64,000 nucleotides of DNA from Dromaius novaehollandiae (taxonomy: Eukaryota > Chordata > Aves > Casuariiformes > Dromaiidae). The translations under genes were made by a program, and so were the position numbers. The notes beneath the pieces are model-generated. The model was not told the DNA's origin. It worked only from the letters and a program-made list of their open reading frames with translations, and did not search any database. The DNA is taken from assembly GCF_036370855.1 (NCBI RefSeq), contig NC_088102.1:17155001-17219000 (forward strand). The letters run 5' to 3'. Position 1 is the stretch's first letter, and every line of letters begins with the position of its first letter. Of this stretch, positions 51,164-64,000 are shown piece after piece.

Positions 51164-51320
51164 AAGCTTAGGAGGAGCATGCCAGGAATTCTGGCTGTTA
51201 ACTATACCATGCTCACAGAAGTCTTTCAGAAGCAGATCATTCAAACATAGAACCTCAATGTAATCTTCATTTTAATAAGTTCTTTAATAAACTTTGCAAA
51301 CAATAAAAAGTAACCTTTGA
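51164..51320 (+). other. Candidate terminal exon C with poly(A) signals
   Basis: It follows the strong acceptor gtctttcttattttcag. It is open in the frame of candidate exon B for 28 codons, ending at TAG 51248-51250. AATAAA follows at 51286-51291 and 51302-51307, and GT-rich sequence lies about 40 bases further on. This is the layout of a 3'-terminal exon. It may end a short nested transcript or a prematurely polyadenylated DICER1-promoter transcript. Confidence 0.35.
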
Positions 51321-54300
51321 CACCTTTGGCATGCTGCTAGAGACCAGTGTTCTGACTGTACTGTTAGACTGTTTCTGTATAACAAGCTTGCAACAAATAG
51401 GATTCTTTTAGTTCAAGATGAGCATTCACAATGAAGGCTGATAATTGCACCATATTGTTAGTGAAGAATGCCCCACTGACACTGGTTCTTGGAGGATTTC
51501 TTACATTTGAGCATTAGAAGTGTTTGTGTTCTGTTTGCACTTCTTGAAAGGAAACAGATCTGAATTTTTGAATTTTATTTATTGAATATTGTAGGACCAA
51601 ATATTAAAACTACTGGTAGGCAACACGTCTGGTGAATGGCCTTAAAGGATAAGCAGTAAGGAGTGTTTCATGTATCTGTGTTGTAGATATTAAAGATAAA
51701 CAATACAAAAGATTTCTGATCAATCCTCTTGGGTAAAATTCTTTGACAGGATTTCCGTATTCTGAACTTTCTGGTTTAAAAAATGATATCCCTTACAAAC
51801 TGAATTTTGAGTTGGGAACAGAAATCTCAATGCTTAATTTCTAAAGGATCCTAGATATTGTCTACTAAAGGAAAGGAAATAAGTAATTATTTCCATGAAA
51901 ATGAAGCTTTTTTGTTTGTTTCTGAGCTGTTTTTCCTAAACAAAAATCAGTTTGGTGCCCCTACCCTTTTTTTTTTTTGTTTGTTTGTTTGCTAAGAGAA
52001 CTAAAGTTACAGGAGTGATATTTACAAAACACTGTTTCTTTTCCTCCCTATATCTAAAGTTCACTTCTTTTTCTCTGACACTGAAGTTGTTTATAGAGGG
52101 TAAACTAAAAATTCCTGGGCAAAAGTAAACCTACAGAATCGGGAATAACTTTGCATCACTAGGATAATGTCAGGTAGATATTTATAGATCAATATTAGTA
52201 GCTTTTACAGTTGTTGTTATAGTTTTGTATTAACTTGATATGACTATAACACATATTATGCATGCAAACTGTGCTTGAAAACTTGAAAGACGCTTCTTCT
52301 GGGCTCTAGTTCCTCGTCCATTTACTTTAGAGCATCATCCTCTAAATGTTTTTAAAAGTCCTTGCAGCAGGACTAGATCCAGATGTTCTTTTCCAGGTAA
52401 GTGCCCTGCTTGGTTTGGCTTGTATCAATGCATTCCTTACCCATATTCCTTATTTTGTGCGGTGAGGGACAGCTTCAACTTTGGTATCGTCCTGTGACGG
52501 AAAAATCTATACCAGTTTCAGAATTACTGTAAGCTGGAAGAAGCTGCTATTGAATGTTGCTGACTGTTCATTCCCACCATTGTGCGCTTCTGAAATATTT
52601 CTTTAAATGGTAAAACAAGGGGTTAGTTTCAAGCTAAGTTTGCAGTTCACTGTCCACCTAAATGTGCGTGTTAAAATAAGAGGATCTAATTACGCCCTTT
52701 GTTCTTAAACTCTCAAGGTTTGTGGGTTTAAAACTAAACTTTCAGTATTTTAGTAGGATAAGGTTGAGTACTGTTCAGCTTCAGTGGTCTAGTCTAATGC
52801 TTACACAATAATTATTTCTTGTGTTTGAAAAATAAAAATACCCTTTCTCACTCCAAATATGACATCAGCAGGTCCTTCTATCAGTTTCCAAAATAATGCA
52901 GCAGATAAAGATGGAACATCTTAGCAGGTATCTTTGTTGCTCACAGTGACTTAGCAAGACTACTTTCTGGCCTTTTTCTCCTTCCCTTTTAGCTAGTTTC
53001 AGGGTTTGTTTGGTTTCTGTCCACAGATTTTGAACACAAGTACTTACATCTCAAGTGTTTTCAATTTAAAACCTGTTCTTCAAGTAGGTGACTTTTTTCT
53101 TTTTATTTCTAGATGGTTCTGTACTACTTTTCTTTTTTTGAAAGAACTTGATATTTTTCCTTACTATTGAAATAGAGACTTAAAATGATGTTATTACTTA
53201 ATTATTCTGGCATACTTCTGTAATAACGTTGACATTGATCATGTCAGATCTTATATACCTCCAATACAAATAGGGGCCAGGACTAGGAAACTTCAGCACT
53301 GCAGAAAGTAGCATTGACGGTTCAGGGAGGTGGACTTCTTTCTTTTTACCTGAGCCACCATACGGTGACTATACCTATGCTATTTTGCATTTGTAACTAT
53401 GTAAAACAATATCATATTGATCCATTTTGTCTCTTTAGATTCTCTAAAAGACTTGGGCTCAAACAGTGGCTTAGGTTACAGGACTAAAAAAGCAAATGAG
53501 AAGCACTTGTAAGATTTGGAGGAGTCTGGAGAGTCATTCAAAAGCAACTGAAAAAATCAGATGGGGGAAAAAAACAGTCAAGAGCATTCTGTAGTACATC
53601 TTGTGAAAATGTACCCAAGTACCTTGAATATTCAGACATTCATTTCTTTTGTCCTCACCTTTCCCCTTGAATACATATTTTCTGTTAGGAGTCCTCTCTT
53701 CTAAACCCAACAACTTATCTGAAAATCAAATTGAAATTTTCTATTGGATTTCAGCAAAATTAACAGTTCTTTTAGTAAAGAAATACTATTTTTGATGGGG
53801 TCTTTGATTTCTGACCCAAAAGACCATGAAGTTAAGTTTACCTTTTTTCTCTAAGTAACATTTGTGACTGAATGTCTTTCTTCAAAATAGAAATAATTCT
53901 TTATAATGAAATGGAATGTGATTACTTAACCATATGGTCCTTCGGGACTCCTCCATCCTTTTAAAAAAACAAACAAACAAAAAAAAAAACACTGAGGTAA
54001 AGCTTTGTCTCTGACTGCTTTCTGTAACGTGACATTACTTCTGCATGAATCTGCAAAAGGAGGGATCATGTAGTTCAATGTGTTGCTTTGTTTGTTTTAC
54101 AAGATGGACTTGAGGAAAGCCAGGGAGAATTGATCACTTTTGTCAGAGCTTCCCATAATGGTTTAACATACGTTAAGTCAGAGTGTAAATCAGTGTTCAG
54201 TCATGGCCCTTATTGCAGTATCGAGTATGCAGTAAATTTCTACAATGCTATACTAGTCAAACTTTATGGTAAATAGAAGAAAAATCTATCTTAGTACAAA

Positions 54301-56452
54301 AAGAAATTAATACTTTTTTTTCTTTTAAATCAGGACTGATTTATTTGTAATGTCCTGCAGCAGTTATTTCTTATAAACTTCAGTAGTTAATGTATTCTAC
54401 TAGATATTATTTCATATTTGCCTCAGAATTTCTGTTTTTCTTTCCTGCTACACCATTGTAAAACTTAACTAACTTCTTTCCTGTTATATAGAATGGCACA
54501 ATAGAATATATAGAATACTGTTTAACTTTTCCTTATGTATTCCTAATGAATGTTTAACTTTGAAACCATAGGCAAGTTAATACATTTCTTCTTTAGTTTT
54601 GCGATTGATGTTAAAATAGAGCTTTTTGTGAATTTTGAGAAAATTAGCTTTTAGAAATGTTCCTTTGACTAGGGTGTGTTATCTGATTTGGGATGGAGGG
54701 GAAAGGAATATTAGAAAGGATTCTCAGGTTTAATGTACTGTATTTGTATTGTAGAAAATACTGCTCAAGTGTATATTCAGATCTTACCTAGTCCACCTCC
54801 CTGAAAAAGGGAGAACCTATTATACCTTGATCATTCCTGATGTATATCAAACATTCTTGAAAGCCTCCAATGAAGGAGACTTCACAGCCTTAGTAGGAAA
54901 TGTTTTCTTGTGGATAATTGTCCTCAAGTTGAGAGTAGTTTTATTATTACTACTACTATTATTTTCTTCCTTCTCTTATATGAGTTAAATCTTTGTGGCT
55001 GTAATTCAAGTCCAGCCTGTTCATTTACTGAAACATTAATTTACCTAAACTGGCCTTGGAGCTCAAATTCTCAGTTCTTTTTGCAAGTATTAAAATGTTC
55101 TGTTAGTATTGTTTCAGCTCCCTTGTTTTTTCTTCTCTAGAATAGACTGCTTCTGTTTGGTTTTATATCCCCTTTCCTCCCCTCCATTAGAAGTAACATT
55201 TTGTAGGGCCGTGGTTGTTCTAGCTACATTCCTTGTGACTGTGGCTAACTATTCTGGTCCTATTTTTTTTTTTTTTTTTATTTTATTTATTTATTTTTTT
55301 TAATGATTATTCCCTGCCACTCCACTGGAGGTGTTATCAAGAGCAGAGCAGAAAGATGATGCTGTGTATAAAGAAGTCTTGTATCCAAGAGATTTATGGC
55401 ATCAGATCTTGTTGAAAGAACTCATCTCTAATACGGCTGGAGACAGGAGCACCTCGTCAAATTCTAAGTCTGGGGAAAGTGAGATGAGGCACCTGCCTAT
55501 AGGAAGCATGACTGGGTTTAGGGAAATCAGAAACCAGAGTTGTGAGTTAGCTTCTTTCTCTTTAGGTTCCCTTGACTGCCCAGCTGGGAGTTAGTTGTAT
55601 ATCTGACCAAGGCTTGACTATGATTATTTGGGTTAAAGCAGGGGAGGGTGGTAGTGGAGAAGATATCCCCCCATGGGGGACAATCCTCCCAGTTAACCTA
55701 ATAATGAAGAATGGGCCACTAACTTCTAGTTTCCAAGTATGTACAAAATGTTTATCAGTCAGAATTTCTGGAAATTGGAAGTTAACCTGGCTAGCTTCCT
55801 ATTCCCCACTAGTTCTTACAAATAATTGCTGGTGATTCTGGTAGTACTTCAGCCAGTTCCTTAAACAGATGACTATTTTGGACTACAATTTGAAAATATC
55901 AAGGTTCTGTGTAGTTCCTTTTCTTTTACCTCAGACTAGAATAAGGTCCCCATTCTTCTGTTGCTTGTATGTATATATACGAGTAAAGCTTTGACAGACC
56001 TTAGGAACGTTTTGCTTGGAAATATAAAAGGAAAATGAGAGATTTATTTATACCTGTGCTCTTTAAAATTTTTTTCCTTTCTAAAGTAAAGCTAAAACAG
56101 CTTTTTTTTTTTTTTAAATGTTCAAGATATTTTTAAATGTGATTCTATCAGAATATAGATAGAACTTTATTCTGAAGTGTACATGAGTAAATTCAAAGGC
56201 AGAATGAACTTTACCCTGTAAAATGCAGTTCCTTCTGAACCACTTCGGCACTTTGATATGCTCTCATCTGTTTTATGTGGAAAAGTGCCTGCAAAGTTAA
56301 AGTAAAAAAGTGTGTATTCTACAGAAAATAAGACAAGATTTAGCACTTTCAGGAAGCAAAATCAAGTAAAGTTATGTACTTTTCTTATACATCAAGAAGA
56401 AGGCTTATTATATTGTAACTGTACCTAATACTATTTCTTTTTCTTCTCACAG

Positions 56453-56497
56453 TAAGCTGTGCTGGAACAAAAATGCAATGACAGAAACACTGGATGA

Positions 56498-56501
<4 letters not shown>
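56453..56501 (+). other. DICER1: DICER1 5' UTR part of the first coding exon
   Basis: It follows the acceptor tttcttcttctcacag. Four upstream ATGs lie here: 56473 (stop 56479-56481), 56478 (in frame with Dicer, stop at 56499-56501 directly abutting the start), 56494 (stop 56503-56505 overlapping the start) and 56498 (out of frame, runs to 56617). The tetranucleotide ATGA is repeated three times from 56494, and the third copy holds the Dicer start. Confidence 0.85.
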
Positions 56502-63220
<6,719 letters not shown>

Positions 63221-64000
63221 GTAAGGACTTTAAGCTGTATGGAAAAACCTGGGGAATTGAAATCTTCACCATTGTTTTTCTCCATTGTTTTTCTTTGCAG
63301 TGTATCTTATATTACTGAAACTTTTTCTAAGTCAGCCAACCTGAAGTATCAGGGTGGGGGGCACTTAACTTTTTTTTTTTTTTCCCTCCACTAATGGTGC
63401 AGGGCTTTTCATAAGTATGAGTGGGACTTAAATGTCAACTGTTTGATTCCTAGACTAGAACTTCATCTAATTTGAGAATCTTATGTTCATATTTGCTTAA
63501 GGTAGTAAAATAATTCTGTACCGTTATATTGGTGGTGCTCATTTCTGAAGTCAAGAATTTCACATCTTCATGACCTCCAGTGATACTTGAATAATTCAGT
63601 ACAGAAGAAGAAATAGTACCTCAGGAAGTATTCAAAAAAGTTGTACCTGGTTGTGTTACAAGAAAATGAAGTAAGAATTGAGGCAGAAATTCCAGCTGTA
63701 GCTCTGCAATTTCCACAATTTATCTTAATCAGAAGAATATTAGACTAGTGCCAATAAGTATATCCACACCTTCTCGCTCAAATGAAATCTTGAACCTCAC
63801 ACTTGCCCCTATCTTTTTTGTATGATGGATGTCATCACGTGAGATGACAGAATAGAATCCAGAACATATGGCCTATTGAGCGTTGATCTGTCACACTCGG
63901 GGTCCAGGCATCTTCTTTGTGTTCTTAGGCTCTGCAATTTGAAATTTCCTCTTGAGGTACAACTATGCAGGCACATAAGTGGGTGGTGGTGGCTGTTTTT
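63221..64000 (+). other. DICER1: DICER1 intron, 5' part
   Basis: The remaining sequence to the window edge. I do not see the next Dicer exon (expected to begin ILSDCRA-like), so it lies further right. A T13-14 run lies at about 63370-63383. Confidence 0.8.

Larger units (their letters stand above)
31102..56452 (+). other. DICER1: Predicted DICER1 intron 1
   Basis: About 25 kb between the predicted leader exon and the first coding exon. I find no confident gene inside. It holds long homopolymer tracts (listed separately), AT-rich unique sequence, and exon-like segments at 48765-48830, 49732-49832 and 51164-51320 that end in two AATAAA signals. Open stretches at 33647-33940, 47634-47828, 54088-54276 and 55331-55835 lack flanking splice sites and family features. 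Confidence 0.55.

Noticed and set aside
54088..54276. A 62-codon open stretch with an acceptor-like start
   Set aside because: No good donor or poly(A) signal and no family resemblance.
55331..55835. Two adjoining 87-codon open stretches
   Set aside because: They overlap in different frames, lack splice context and read like degraded repeat.
56440..56460. Acceptor cag followed by taagc, resembling a recursive splice site before the DICER1 coding exon
   Set aside because: The AG and GT share a G rather than being adjacent (AG|GT), so a 5' splice site is not regenerated after joining.

Overview
The window is vertebrate nuclear DNA, most likely from a bird. The reasons are GT-AG introns of roughly 0.5-3 kb in most places, one sharp CpG-island promoter, very little recognisable interspersed repeat, and two neighbouring protein genes whose exons read cleanly as calmin (CLMN) and Dicer (DICER1). 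The order CLMN then DICER1 on one strand matches, as I recall it, the arrangement on human chromosome 14q32 and in other amniotes. Assignment to birds is an inference from intron compactness, low repeat load and Dicer residues that I recall as bird-like; the species cannot be read from the sequence.

Bases 1-17462 hold the 3' part of CLMN on the + strand. Eleven coding exons join in frame to 832 codons plus a stop: most of the first calponin-homology (CH) domain, a serine-rich linker, the second CH domain, a long acidic segment mostly in one 1305-base exon, a short basic patch, and a C-terminal transmembrane tail. The first exon(s), coding for the N-terminus, lie upstream of the window. The 3' UTR begins at 17463. 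A poly(A) signal lies at 17742, and a stronger-looking distal signal lies at 23576.

Bases about 17.8-30.4 kb hold no convincing coding gene. Part of this may be a long CLMN 3' UTR; the rest is intergenic, with short tandem duplications and old degraded repeat. A CpG island at about 30.43-31.61 kb is the likely DICER1 promoter. It has two CCAAT boxes, an E-box, repeated ATGGCGGC motifs, a CGG run and a good first-exon splice donor at 31101/31102.

Bases 31.1-56.45 kb are read as DICER1 intron 1. It contains several long homopolymer tracts and, at 48.8-51.3 kb, a set of exon-like segments ending in two poly(A) signals. These could be alternative DICER1 leader or terminal exons, or a small nested transcript.

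Bases 56453-63220 carry the first six coding exons of DICER1 (residues 1-301). They cover the N-terminal helicase domain with its Walker A and DECH motifs. The gene runs off the right end. The start codon sits in a run of upstream ATGs, including an overlapping 39-codon reading frame. CLMN and DICER1 are not known to work together; they are simply neighbours. I found no bacterial, CRISPR, phage or toxin system.
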